From Oscillospiraceae bacterium (GTDB taxonomy: Bacteria; Bacillota; Clostridia; Oscillospirales; Acutalibacteraceae), in contig DOQR01000004.1 of assembly GCA_003514385.1 (NCBI GenBank), forward strand, positions 1 to 49,074: a stretch of DNA of 49,074 bases. The letters are read 5' to 3'. A program made the translations under genes and the position numbers. Positions 1-8,161 of this stretch are shown one piece after another (the first letter of the stretch is position 1; every line of letters starts with the position of its first letter). Below the pieces are notes generated by a model. The model saw nothing but the letters and a program-made list of their open reading frames with translations, searched no databases and had not been told where the DNA came from.

Positions 1-1125
1 GCAGAGCTCCTTGACAAGGTTCATTTTTATATTGAAATTGATAGGCAGATCGGGATTCTGATGAGCCGGGTTGACAGCTCTGCCGACATAGAAGTTGATG
101 TCGGTAGCCTCCTCGAACAGCATGCGGCATATGAGCGAAGCGCCGTCGCGCTTGAAGCCCCATTCCTCATACAGCTCGTTCTTGCCTAACGCATCTTTGG
201 CATACTCAATGACCTTGTTTATCGTTATGACTCCCTCGGTCACCAGATCAACGCCCTCAATCTCCGCAATCGGCGGAACGTCGCTCTGTTCAAAATTGAG
301 GCTCGCCTTGAGCGGCTTGCCCAGATATTTGGCGGCGATGGACGAAGTTGTGCCACCGCAGATGATGTGCTTGCCCTCTTTCGAGAAGAAGAGCGACATC
401 ATTCGGTCGCAGTCGTCGGGATTGCGCGGCGGACCGAAGAGAAGATTCATCGGCTCGCGCTTGCGTATCTTGACAACGCAAGCAGTCGCATCGTCTCCTG
501 GATGACCGCCGTAGAGCTTGTCGCACTCGTCAACGAGCATCGTCGAAAGCGTTTTCGCCGTGTATCCGACAGGCACAAGCCCGGACATGAAGTCCGCGAT
601 ATCGTCGCGCTTCCAGCCGAAGTTGAAAGCCGTTCCGATTCCCGCGTGCGGGCATCCGTCACTCATCGCGACGAAAACATCGCCCTCCTGAAGCTTTATC
701 TGCGACTTAAAAATGTTCTTTCCGCCGATGTTCAGCTCCGTCTCCGTATATTTAAACGGCTCGCAGTCGCGTATCATTATAACATGCGGGTTGTCGTATT
801 GGATTATCTCAGCGGTCTCGTTGTTTATAAGATGTATGATGGTGAAGGTCGAATATGCGACTCCGCGCACCGAGCATATCGGCAGGGTGGCGGCTATGGT
901 CGCCACGCACTCTTCGAGCGGCAGACCTTCAGCCATCATCGTTGATATTATTTTTGAGGTGAGGGTGGAGAGAATGCTGGCTTTTACGCCGCTTCCGAGT
1001 CCGTCCGCGAGCACGATGATGGTTGAATTTTCGTCCTGTTCAATTATGTCAACGTGATCGCCGCAGAGCTGTTCACCCTCGTGGTTTATACTCTTCCAGC
1101 CTATCTCGGCGCAGAGGTTATTCAT
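1..1125 (-). CDS. SpoIIE-family PP2C serine/threonine phosphatase (3' end outside window)
   Basis: Reading the minus strand from the ATG at 1125 gives 375 residues with no stop before the window edge, so the C-terminus is missing. Residues 1-220 are a SpoIIE/PP2C phosphatase fold: metal-binding Asp-Gly at 41-42 (LADGLGSG), MSDG at 154-157 and GDDA at 210-213. These are the acidic residues that hold the two metals in this family. About 155 further residues follow, including the stretch CGGTTSSIAAKYLG, which I cannot assign. The start overlaps the end of the hydrogenase gene by 8 nt, so translation is probably coupled. By family it should dephosphorylate a protein. Next to a PAS-bearing hydrogenase it is plausibly the output of that sensor (inference). 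No anti-sigma factor or kinase partner lies in the window. Confidence 0.88.
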   Translation of the reverse strand, partial: MNNLCAEIGWKSINHEGEQLCGDHVDIIEQDENSTIIVLADGLGSGVKASILSTLTSKIISTMMAEGLPLEECVATIAATLPICSVRGVAYSTFTIIHLINNETAEIIQYDNPHVIMIRDCEPFKYTETELNIGGKNIFKSQIKLQEGDVFVAMSDGCPHAGIGTAFNFGWKRDDIADFMSGLVPVGYTAKTLSTMLVDECDKLYGGHPGDDATACVVKIRKREPMNLLFGPPRNPDDCDRMMSLFFSKEGKHIICGGTTSSIAAKYLGKPLKASLNFEQSDVPPIAEIEGVDLVTEGVITINKVIEYAKDALGKNELYEEWGFKRDGASLICRMLFEEATDINFYVGRAVNPAHQNPDLPINFNIKMNLVKELC

Positions 1126-2791
1126 TGCTGATCGACTCCTTGAGCTTGGATAGCGCTATCTTTGTTTCTGCCGCCGTCTCGCCAAGCAGCGATGCGATCT
1201 CCTGAACGATACGCATCTGCTTGTCAACGACCTTGTCGGCTATTTCAGCCGTCTGGCGGCTGATGTTTTCTTTCTGTTCGCGCACAGTCTCCTCCTGCGT
1301 AACATCACGCATGATGCATATGAGCAGGCGGTATTCCTTATCGTATATTATAGTCTCCTCAACATACTTGTCGTATTCGGCGAGATACATGCGCTTGTCA
1401 TGCATATTTCTGCCTGTTTGAAGAACGTTTAAGAAATCCTTGGGATCGAGCACGCGCACAACGCCGTCTCCGAGAATGTCGGAGGGGGAGCGAAGATTCA
1501 TTATCTTGAGCGCAGCCTTGTTTATCTGCTGAACCTCGAGCTTTTCGTTGAGCAGGATAAGTCCGTTGGGCGTGTTGCGGACGATGTTGTCCGAAAAGCT
1601 CTCCGCCTTGTCTTTAAGATAGGGCAGGCACATCGATATCTCCGCCTTGCCGTGATATATGGCGATAGCTTTTTCGCGGCAGGTGTTGTATCCGCAGGAA
1701 CCGCAGTTGAGCTCGTCCGAGGGCTTGGTCTTGCCCATGCGGTGAAGAATCTCGGTTATCTCTGCCTCTGACGGGGGCTGAAGTCTGCGCTCGATGACGG
1801 TGAAGTTCTTCTGAAGCTCGTAGCTGTCCGGCTGTTCGACTTCAAAATCCTTGTCGCCGGCGAACTGCGCCACAGCCATGTAGTCTTTTACGGGCGCGCG
1901 GTGGAATTTTTCCATTACCGGACCGCCGATGCAGCTGCCGGAGCAGGCGGACATCTCGATGAAGCAGTTATGTATCTTGCCGTTTTCAATGTCCTTGAGC
2001 GCCGCCATGCAGTTTTCAACGCCGTCTATCGCCATGTAGGTATATTTCGGGTTGTCCTGCGCCATGGTCTTGAGTATGCCGCCGGTCGTCGGGAAGAAGC
2101 GCGCGCGGCTGTGCTCGTCCGAGTCCGTCTCGCGGGCAAGCTCAACGCCTGCCGACTTGAACCAGCTTGTCAGCTCGTCGAATGTCAAAACGGCGTCAAC
2201 TATGCCTTCGTAGTACTGCGCCTCATCTTTTTTTGCAACGCAGGGACCGATGAAAACAGTCTTTGCGTTCGGATATCTGCGCTTTATATCCTTGCAGTGA
2301 GCCTGCATGGGGGAGAGCACGTTCGCAAGAAACGGCAGCTCCGCAGGAAAATATTTTTGGATGAGCAGGTTGATCGAGTGGCAGCAGGAGGAGATAATGA
2401 TATCTCTCGTGTCGCTGTCAACCATATGCTCATATTCTGTCTTGACTATTGTTGCGCCGACAGCGGTTTCCTCGGCGTCGAAAAAGCCGAGCTTCTTGAG
2501 CGCTTCGCGCATTGCGTTTATGCCCACGCCTTCATAGTTTGCTATGAAAGACGGAGCGAGGCTGACGATGACCGGGTCACTGCTCTGGAGCAGGACTTTT
2601 ACCTTCTCAGTCTCGTCAACTATCTGCTTTGCATCCTGCGGACATACGACAAAGCACTGGCCGCAGAGTATACATTCGTTGCCGATAATATATGCCTGAT
2701 TGCCCGAGAAGCGTATAGACTTCACCGGGCAATGGCGGATACATTTATAGCAGTTTTTACAGTTGGATTTTTTAAGAGTCAGGCAATCCAT
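1118..2791 (-). CDS. Sensory-type [FeFe]-hydrogenase homologue with PAS domain
   Basis: 557 residues. Order of domains: two [4Fe-4S] ferredoxin motifs (Cys 11, 14, 17, 21 and 40, 43, 46, 50); the hydrogenase H-cluster domain (about 75-310); a four-cysteine Fe-S domain (Cys 363, 366, 371, 388); a PAS domain (about 398-500); and a C-terminal helical, probably coiled-coil tail. H-cluster motifs are present in modified form: SSCCHS (136-137 in place of TSCCPxW), GPCVAKKDE (184) and EMSACSGSCIGG (283, 287), so all four ligand cysteines are kept. This arrangement matches hydrogenases proposed to sense H2 or redox state (HydS-type, groups C/D) rather than bulk catalytic enzymes. The GPC in place of MPC and HS after the CC pair fit that. 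It is 4 nt after a ferredoxin gene and overlaps a PP2C gene. Whether it turns over H2 cannot be told from sequence. Confidence 0.9.
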   Translation of the reverse strand: MDCLTLKKSNCKNCYKCIRHCPVKSIRFSGNQAYIIGNECILCGQCFVVCPQDAKQIVDETEKVKVLLQSSDPVIVSLAPSFIANYEGVGINAMREALKKLGFFDAEETAVGATIVKTEYEHMVDSDTRDIIISSCCHSINLLIQKYFPAELPFLANVLSPMQAHCKDIKRRYPNAKTVFIGPCVAKKDEAQYYEGIVDAVLTFDELTSWFKSAGVELARETDSDEHSRARFFPTTGGILKTMAQDNPKYTYMAIDGVENCMAALKDIENGKIHNCFIEMSACSGSCIGGPVMEKFHRAPVKDYMAVAQFAGDKDFEVEQPDSYELQKNFTVIERRLQPPSEAEITEILHRMGKTKPSDELNCGSCGYNTCREKAIAIYHGKAEISMCLPYLKDKAESFSDNIVRNTPNGLILLNEKLEVQQINKAALKIMNLRSPSDILGDGVVRVLDPKDFLNVLQTGRNMHDKRMYLAEYDKYVEETIIYDKEYRLLICIMRDVTQEETVREQKENISRQTAEIADKVVDKQMRIVQEIASLLGETAAETKIALSKLKESISNE

Positions 2792-2795
2792 GCCG

Positions 2796-3056
2796 TTACA
2801 CCCTCTCTTCCCTTATCCGTTTTAGTACCTTCTCCTCAAAGAAGTAGTTGAACCCCTCCGGCGTTATTCCGGTGTAGACATCGTCGTCGACCGATATAGT
2901 CACGCCCTCGCGGTTGCACCTGCCGGTGCAGAAGCTGCCGGCAAGTGTAACATCGTTTTCGAGGTCATATTTTTTCAGAGCGTCCTCAAACAGCCCGACG
3001 ATCTTTTCCGAACCCTTGAGGTGACAGGCAGAGCCTACGCAAATCTGGATTATCAT
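2796..3056 (-). CDS. Thioredoxin-fold [2Fe-2S] ferredoxin (NuoE-like), second copy
   Basis: 86 residues. The start is the ATG at 3056 (MIIQIC...), 5 nt after the stop of the preceding ferredoxin gene. A longer upstream reading frame exists but would run through that gene. Cysteines 6, 11, 43 and 47 give the C-x4-C...C-x3-C pattern of thioredoxin-like [2Fe-2S] ferredoxins related to the NuoE/HydC subunit of NADH-linked complexes. No NuoF-type flavoprotein is encoded nearby, so it more likely passes electrons to or from the neighbouring hydrogenase homologue (inference). It shares cysteine positions with the copy just upstream. Confidence 0.86.
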   Translation of the reverse strand: MIIQICVGSACHLKGSEKIVGLFEDALKKYDLENDVTLAGSFCTGRCNREGVTISVDDDVYTGITPEGFNYFFEEKVLKRIREERV

Positions 3057-3061
3057 ATGTT

Positions 3062-3301
3062 TCAGACCTTTGCAAGAACGTTTTCGCTGAAGAAGTCTTT
3101 GACTGTATCGGGCTTCACGGAGAAGAACTTGTCGTCCACCGTGACGCACACGCCCTGCTGGCATTTGCCCATGCAGAAGGTGCCGGAGAGCTCTACCTTG
3201 TCGTCAAGATTGTTTTCTCTTATAAGGTACTGGAGCTGCTCAACTACCTGGCGCGATCCCTTGATGTGGCAGGAGGAACCAATGCAAACGGTTATTTTCA
3301 T
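3062..3301 (-). CDS. Thioredoxin-fold [2Fe-2S] ferredoxin (NuoE-like), first copy
   Basis: 79 residues beginning MKITVCIGSSCHIKGS. Cys 6, 11, 43 and 47 are at exactly the same positions as in the gene just downstream, with one extra cysteine at 52. The two are tandem paralogues separated by 5 nt. The family binds one [2Fe-2S] cluster and moves single electrons. It starts 14 nt after the kinase-like gene, so it is probably on the rex-adhE transcript. Partner assignment to the hydrogenase homologue rests on gene order only. Confidence 0.87.
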   Translation of the reverse strand: MKITVCIGSSCHIKGSRQVVEQLQYLIRENNLDDKVELSGTFCMGKCQQGVCVTVDDKFFSVKPDTVKDFFSENVLAKV

Positions 3302-3315
3302 TCATTTCACCTCTT

Positions 3316-4065
3316 TCACGAGTAATCAACAACATCGATCCACGAGTGGAGGAATTCGCGCTCCGCAGCGTTGCCCTTTACCGTCTGTGATGCGGCAACG
3401 ATGGGCATCCATTTCTGGACATACTGTATCGCAGTGTCGCTCTTCTCGCAGAAAAGATTCAGATACTTCTTCGCGGCGTCGATATCTCCGTTGAGCCAGA
3501 AGAGGAGATATGTGCGCGCGGCGTCGGCTGAGGCGTTGCCCTGAGTGGCGTGCGACCAGTCGATGATATAAGGCGTGCCGTCGTCGGTGATTATAATATT
3601 CGAGGGGTTGAAATCGCCGTGGCAGACCTTGTTGTGCTTGGGCATCGACTCAAGGCGGGTGTGCAGGTCATATCTGACCGTTGCGGAAAGATCGGTCTGG
3701 CAGATCTTTCTGTTCATCTTGTCCTTGAGCTTGTTGAGCAGGGGACAGGTCTTTGAGTGCATCTCAAGCTGGAGGTCGACGAAAAGATTGAGATATTCGT
3801 CCTTCTTCTCGGGATTCTCCTGCATCAGCTGTGCAAGCGTCTTGCCCTTGATATAGTCGGACACTATTGTCCATTTGCCGTCGATGACCGTAACCTCGAG
3901 AACTCTCGGAATATTGAGTCCGGTCTCTTCGATACGTGCCTGGTTGAGCGCCTCGTTGAGTACGTCGGCTTTGGAATAGCCTTCGTTGAAAACCTTGAGG
4001 CAGCGGTCGCCGTCGCGGTAGACTGTCTTGTTGTTCCTTACTGCTATGATTCTGTCAAGATTCAT
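3316..4065 (-). CDS. Aminoglycoside-phosphotransferase-like small-molecule kinase
   Basis: 249 residues with the APH/choline-kinase fold. A catalytic-loop motif HGDFNPSN and a following IIDWSH, the metal-binding Asp, are clear in the second half. Near the N-terminus are a Lys-containing strand and the hinge IVSDYIKGKTL. It belongs with the TIGR02172-like group of clostridial and Fibrobacter paralogues, whose substrates are unknown. The start has a strong ribosome-binding site (AAGGAGGG) that includes the adhE stop codon, 12 nt away, so the two genes are coupled. The name of the fold should not be read as antibiotic resistance. Its presence in a redox operon is unexplained. Confidence 0.78.
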   Translation of the reverse strand: MNLDRIIAVRNNKTVYRDGDRCLKVFNEGYSKADVLNEALNQARIEETGLNIPRVLEVTVIDGKWTIVSDYIKGKTLAQLMQENPEKKDEYLNLFVDLQLEMHSKTCPLLNKLKDKMNRKICQTDLSATVRYDLHTRLESMPKHNKVCHGDFNPSNIIITDDGTPYIIDWSHATQGNASADAARTYLLFWLNGDIDAAKKYLNLFCEKSDTAIQYVQKWMPIVAASQTVKGNAAEREFLHSWIDVVDYS

Positions 4066-4077
4066 TGTGAACCCTCC

Positions 4078-6792
4078 TTATGCCTTGTTCTTGCCGTTCT
4101 CCGCTCTGCGGTAAGCCTGCTTGAAGTTGTGGGCGCTGTCGTCCTCGGCGATATCTGCCTCGGTCGGCATGGGCTTCTCCTCAAAGTGCTTCTTGCCGTA
4201 GTATGCGTTGAGATACATCTGCTTTATCTCGCTCATGAGCGGGTATCTCGGGTTTGCACCGGTGCACTGGTCGTCGAATGCGTTCTCGGTCATCTCGTCG
4301 AGAGTGTCGAGGAAGTATTTCTCGTCAATGCCGTAGTCTTTGATTGTCTTCTTTATTCCGACGCGCTCCTTGAGCTCGTTGATAGCTTTTATAAGATTCT
4401 CAAGCTTCTCCTTGTCGTTCTTGCCGCCGAGCCCGAGGCTGTCGGCAACCTCTGCGTAGCGGGCAAGGGTGTGCGGATGGTCGTACTGCGGGAAAGTGCC
4501 CATCTTGGCGGGAGCTTCCGCCGCGTTGAAGCGGAGAACCTCTTCAATCATCAGCGCGTTTGCAACGCCGTGGGGGAGGTGGTGATAAGCGCCGAGCTTA
4601 TGCGCCATGGAGTGGCAGACACCGAGGAAAGCGTTCGCAAAAGCCATACCTGCCATTGTTGCGGCGTTCGCCATCTTCTCGCGGGCTTCGACATCGGTCT
4701 GGCCGTTCTCGTATGCGCGGGGCAGATAGTCGAATATGACCTTGAGCGCCTGCTTTGCGAGTCCGTCGGTGTAGTCGGTAGCCATAACGGAAGCGTAAGC
4801 TTCGAGCGCGTGGGTGACTGCGTCGATACCGGAAGCGGCGGTCAGTCCTCTGGGCGCGCTCATATGGAAATCCGTGTCAACTATTGCCATGTTGGGCATG
4901 AGCTGATAGTCGGCAAGGGGATACTTGATGCCGGTGGTCTCGTCGGTGATAACGGCGAACGGAGTTACCTCACTGCCGGTACCTGCCGAGGTCGGGATGG
5001 CGATGAAATATGCCTTTTCGCCCATCTTCGGGAAGGTGTAGACACGCTTGCGGATATCCATAAAGCGCATAGCCATGTCCATGAAGTCCGCTTCGGGGTG
5101 CTCATAGAGAACCCACATGATCTTTGCCGCGTCCATCGCGGAGCCGCCGCCGAGAGCGATTATCGTGTCGGGCTCGAAGGCTCTCATCTGCTCAACGCCC
5201 TTTTCGGCGCACTGGAGAGTCGGGTCGGGAGCAACGTCGCCGAATGTCGCGTGGACAATGCCCATCTCGTCGAGCTTATCGGTTATCGGCTTGGTGTAGC
5301 CGTTTTTGTAAAGGAAGTTATCGGTGACGATGAACGCTCTCTTCTTGCCCATGATGTTCTTGAGCTCGTCGAGCGCGACGGGCAGGCAGCCCTTCTTGAT
5401 GTAGACCTTCTCAGGTGCTCTGAACCAAAGCATGTTCTCTCTCCTCTCAGCCACAGTCTTGATGTTGATAAGATGCTTGACGCCGACGTTCTCGCTGACG
5501 CTGTTGCCGCCCCATGAGCCGCAGCCGAGGGTGAGCGAGGGTGCGAGCTTGAAGTTGTAAAGATCGCCGATGCCGCCGTGGGAGGAGGGGGTGTTGACGA
5601 GAATACGGCAGGTCTTCATGCGCGCCGCGAACTCGTCGAGCTTCTCATGCTCGGTTATTTCATTGAGATATATCGAAGACGTGTGGCCGTAGCCGCCGTC
5701 TGCAATAAGCTGTTCAGCCTTGTTGAATGCGTCGTGAATGTCCTCAGCCTTGTACATTGCAAGCACGGGGGAGAGCTTCTCGTGAGCGAACTCCTCGGAG
5801 AGATCAACGCTCTCGACTTCGCCGATAAGTATCTTCGTGCCCTCGGGAACGGTTACTCCCGCAAGCTCTGCGATTCTGAAAGCCGACTGACCGACTATCT
5901 TGGCGTTGAGTGCGCCGTTTATAAGAATGGTCTTTCTGACCTTCTCGGTCTCCTCGGGGTCAAGGAAGTAGCATCCGCGAGCCGCGAACTCTGTCTTGAC
6001 TGCGTCATAGACATTCTGATGAACTATAACGGACTGCTCGGAAGCGCAGATCATGCCGTTGTCGAATGTCTTGGAGTGGATTATCGAGTTGACCGCGAGG
6101 ACGATATCTGCGGTGTCGTCGATTATAGCGGGCGTGTTGCCTGCGCCGACGCCGACTGCGGGCTTGCCGGAGGAATATGCCGCCTTGACCATTCCGGGGC
6201 CGCCGGTGGCGAGAATTATATCCGCCTCTTTCATAACGAGGTTCGTCATCTCAAGGCTCGGAGTGTCGATCCACTCAATGATGCCCTCGGGTGCGCCTGC
6301 CTTGACTGCCGCGTCGAGAACTACCTTTGCGGCCGCCGCGGTTGATTTCTTGGCGCGGGGATGGGGGCTGATGATGATAGCGTTTCTGGTCTTGAGGGCA
6401 AGCAGGCACTTGAATATAGCGGTGGAAGTCGGGTTCGTTGTGGGTATGACCGCAGCGATAACGCCGACGGGCTCGGCAATCTTCTTTATGCCGTATGCCT
6501 TGTCCTCTTCAATTATACCACAGGTTTTTGTGTTTTTGTAGGCATTGTAAATATATTCTGCCGCGTAGTTGTTCTTTATGACCTTGTCTTCAACAACGCC
6601 CATGCCTGTCTCTTCGACCGCCATCTTTGCAAGCGGTATTCTCGCTTTATTTGCGGCGGAAGCGGCGGCGAGGAAAATTTTGTCTACCTGCTCCTGGGTG
6701 TAAGTCGAAAACTTCTTCTCTGCTCCTTTGAGCGAAGTGAGAGCTGATTCAAGTGTTTCAACGCTGTCGATGATTTTTCTTTCGTTGTTCAT
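4078..6792 (-). CDS. adhE: Bifunctional acetaldehyde-CoA / alcohol dehydrogenase
   Basis: 904 residues, close to the usual 870-900 of AdhE. The N-terminal half is a CoA-acylating aldehyde dehydrogenase with the catalytic cysteine in FDNGMICASEQ. After a linker near residue 450 comes an iron-dependent alcohol dehydrogenase with the NAD-binding GGGSAMDAAK and the metal-binding histidines in CHSMAHKLGAYHHLPHG. It reduces acetyl-CoA to ethanol in two steps, using two NADH, and so regenerates NAD+ in fermentation. The protein family assembles into long cytoplasmic filaments (spirosomes). It starts 21 nt after rex with a GGGGGA site. Control by the adjacent Rex is expected. Codons are strongly biased, as for an abundant enzyme. 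Confidence 0.98.
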   Translation of the reverse strand: MNNERKIIDSVETLESALTSLKGAEKKFSTYTQEQVDKIFLAAASAANKARIPLAKMAVEETGMGVVEDKVIKNNYAAEYIYNAYKNTKTCGIIEEDKAYGIKKIAEPVGVIAAVIPTTNPTSTAIFKCLLALKTRNAIIISPHPRAKKSTAAAAKVVLDAAVKAGAPEGIIEWIDTPSLEMTNLVMKEADIILATGGPGMVKAAYSSGKPAVGVGAGNTPAIIDDTADIVLAVNSIIHSKTFDNGMICASEQSVIVHQNVYDAVKTEFAARGCYFLDPEETEKVRKTILINGALNAKIVGQSAFRIAELAGVTVPEGTKILIGEVESVDLSEEFAHEKLSPVLAMYKAEDIHDAFNKAEQLIADGGYGHTSSIYLNEITEHEKLDEFAARMKTCRILVNTPSSHGGIGDLYNFKLAPSLTLGCGSWGGNSVSENVGVKHLINIKTVAERRENMLWFRAPEKVYIKKGCLPVALDELKNIMGKKRAFIVTDNFLYKNGYTKPITDKLDEMGIVHATFGDVAPDPTLQCAEKGVEQMRAFEPDTIIALGGGSAMDAAKIMWVLYEHPEADFMDMAMRFMDIRKRVYTFPKMGEKAYFIAIPTSAGTGSEVTPFAVITDETTGIKYPLADYQLMPNMAIVDTDFHMSAPRGLTAASGIDAVTHALEAYASVMATDYTDGLAKQALKVIFDYLPRAYENGQTDVEAREKMANAATMAGMAFANAFLGVCHSMAHKLGAYHHLPHGVANALMIEEVLRFNAAEAPAKMGTFPQYDHPHTLARYAEVADSLGLGGKNDKEKLENLIKAINELKERVGIKKTIKDYGIDEKYFLDTLDEMTENAFDDQCTGANPRYPLMSEIKQMYLNAYYGKKHFEEKPMPTEADIAEDDSAHNFKQAYRRAENGKNKA

Positions 6793-6813
6793 GATTTTAT
6801 CCCCCTAAACGGT

Positions 6814-7425
6814 TTACTGTTTTATCTGTGTTTTCAGGTGTGCGAGCGAGAGAGCCATGTTTTCATATTGGATCGCTACACCCTCGGGTGCTGTGAGTTT
6901 GCACGGCGCAAAGCTCATTATGGCTTTTATGCCGCTTTGACAGAGTTTGTCGCACACTTCCTGCGCCGCTGTTGCCGGCACGGCAATGACTCCGATGCTG
7001 ACATTGTTTTCTTTGCAGAAATCGTGCAGTCCGTCAAACGGCAGTATCGGTTTTCCGCTTGCGTTATTCTGCGAAACCTCCGTGTCAAACGCCGCGAGAA
7101 TGTCGAGCCCGTAGTCGGAAAATCCGCCGTAGTCGAGCAGCGCTCTTCCGAGCTTTCCCGCGCCGACTATCACCGTTTTGCCGTTGCGGCTGTCGATGAG
7201 ACATTCAAGGCTCGCTTTGAGGTCGGATACGGTGTAACCTATCCTCGGCTTGCCGGAGCCGCATATCGCTCCGAGATCCTTTCGAACCTGAACTTCGCCG
7301 AAGCCCAATGCCTTTGCTATCGTTGTCGCCGAGACAGTTTCGACATCTTGCGGCAGACTCTCAATAAATTTGAGATAAACAGGGATGCGCCCCAGAGCAG
7401 CTCTGGACACGTCCGTAGTTTTCAT
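6814..7425 (-). CDS. rex: Redox-sensing transcriptional repressor Rex
   Basis: 203 residues, normal length. The N-terminal 80 residues form the winged helix that opens with SRAALGRIPVYLKFIESL. The C-terminal Rossmann domain carries the NADH-binding loop VGAGKLGRALLDYGGF near residue 90. Rex senses the NADH/NAD+ ratio and in Clostridia represses fermentation genes, adhE being a standard target. Here it is the first gene of the run that includes adhE and the hydrogenase homologue. The start ATG follows GGGAGGTG. I find no match to the usual clostridial Rex site (TTGTTAA-N4-TTAACAA) in front of it, only a different palindrome at 7511-7537. Confidence 0.97.
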   Translation of the reverse strand: MKTTDVSRAALGRIPVYLKFIESLPQDVETVSATTIAKALGFGEVQVRKDLGAICGSGKPRIGYTVSDLKASLECLIDSRNGKTVIVGAGKLGRALLDYGGFSDYGLDILAAFDTEVSQNNASGKPILPFDGLHDFCKENNVSIGVIAVPATAAQEVCDKLCQSGIKAIMSFAPCKLTAPEGVAIQYENMALSLAHLKTQIKQ

Positions 7426-7469
7426 GCTGCACCTCCCGAAAAGTAGTAGTCTGACTTCTGACCAATACT

Positions 7470-7498
7470 ATTCTATCGCATAACGGGGCAAAAGGGAA
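7470..7498 (-). promoter_or_regulatory. Probable promoter of the rex-adhE operon
   Basis: On the minus strand a -10 TAGAAT (7470-7475) is preceded after 17 nt by a weak -35 TTCCCT (7493-7498). The start would fall near 7463, about 40 nt before rex. The -35 is poor, which would suit a promoter that needs help from a factor bound upstream. Confidence 0.45.
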
Positions 7499-7510
7499 TT
7501 ACGACTTTTA

Positions 7511-7537
7511 TATATCGATATTATTGATATCGATATA
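7511..7537. promoter_or_regulatory. Perfect 11-bp inverted repeat upstream of rex
   Basis: Arms TATATCGATAT (7511-7521) and ATATCGATATA (7527-7537) are exact reverse complements around the 5-nt centre TATTG. It has no T-tract, and its A+T content makes it a poor terminator. It is centred roughly 60 bp upstream of the likely rex start site, a typical activator position. It does not match the Rex consensus. The binding protein is unknown. Confidence 0.6.
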
Positions 7538-7600
7538 CCTTTACCTTTATTCGGCATAGTTTACAGATAGTGGGGGATATTCAGTTTTTTTATGGTGTTA

Positions 7601-8146
7601 TTAACCTGAAACGAACTCTTTTTTTGCGTTTCCGTCGAGATCTTTCCAGACAAATTTTTTGTTTTCGAGCGTCATGTAGCCGTGATGGCTGTTCTCTTTC
7701 GGTATCGAAACCGAACCGGGATTCATATATGTATAGTCTTCATGTTCAACGCACTTCGGAACATGCGTGTGTCCATGCAGAAGAATGTCACCTTTTTTCA
7801 TAGGCGGAAGATTGTTTTCATTGTATATATGTCCGTGCGTCGCGTAAATAATGCTGTTCCCTAGGTCTATTATCGCGTAGTCGGCGAGAACCGGGAATTT
7901 CAGCACCATCTGATCGACTTCAGCTTCGCAGTTTCCGCGCACGCAGAGAATCTCATCTTTCATCGCGTTGAGCATTTCGATGACCTCTTTGGGAACGTAG
8001 CCCTCCGGCAGGTCGTTTCGCGGGCCGTGATAGAGTATATCGCCGAGCAGAAGCATGCGGTCGGCGTTCTCGGCTTTGTATCTTTCAAGCATCTTTCGGC
8101 AGTAGTACGCGCTGCCGTGAATGTCGGATGCTATAAACCATTTCAT
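7601..8146 (-). CDS. yfcE: YfcE-type metallophosphoesterase (phosphodiesterase)
   Basis: 181 residues with the complete small MJ0936/YfcE calcineurin-like signature: SDIHGS at the N-terminus, GDILYHG, RGNCEAE, THGH, and HGHTHVPK followed by MNPGSVSIPK. These are the residues that hold two metal ions. The family hydrolyses phosphodiesters such as bis-pNPP in vitro. The physiological substrate is not known. It starts 15 nt after the LysR gene and has a GGAGA site, so the two are likely co-transcribed. No clear terminator separates it from the rex promoter region. Confidence 0.93.
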   Translation of the reverse strand: MKWFIASDIHGSAYYCRKMLERYKAENADRMLLLGDILYHGPRNDLPEGYVPKEVIEMLNAMKDEILCVRGNCEAEVDQMVLKFPVLADYAIIDLGNSIIYATHGHIYNENNLPPMKKGDILLHGHTHVPKCVEHEDYTYMNPGSVSIPKENSHHGYMTLENKKFVWKDLDGNAKKEFVSG

Positions 8147-8161
8147 TTTATATTTTCTCCT

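Noticed and set aside
3316..4065. Aminoglycoside resistance gene
   Set aside because: The fold is shared by many housekeeping kinases and this one belongs to a group with no resistance phenotype. Its operon context is metabolic.
3757..5517. Long open frame of 586 codons on the plus strand
   Set aside because: It lies wholly opposite adhE and the kinase-like gene; composition (Val/Leu/Cys-rich) is that of a mirror frame of codon-biased genes, with no recognisable motif or ribosome-binding site.
7433..7600. Standard Rex operator in front of rex
   Set aside because: I looked for TTGTTAA/TTGTGAA half-sites and found none with proper spacing. Only the unrelated palindrome is present.
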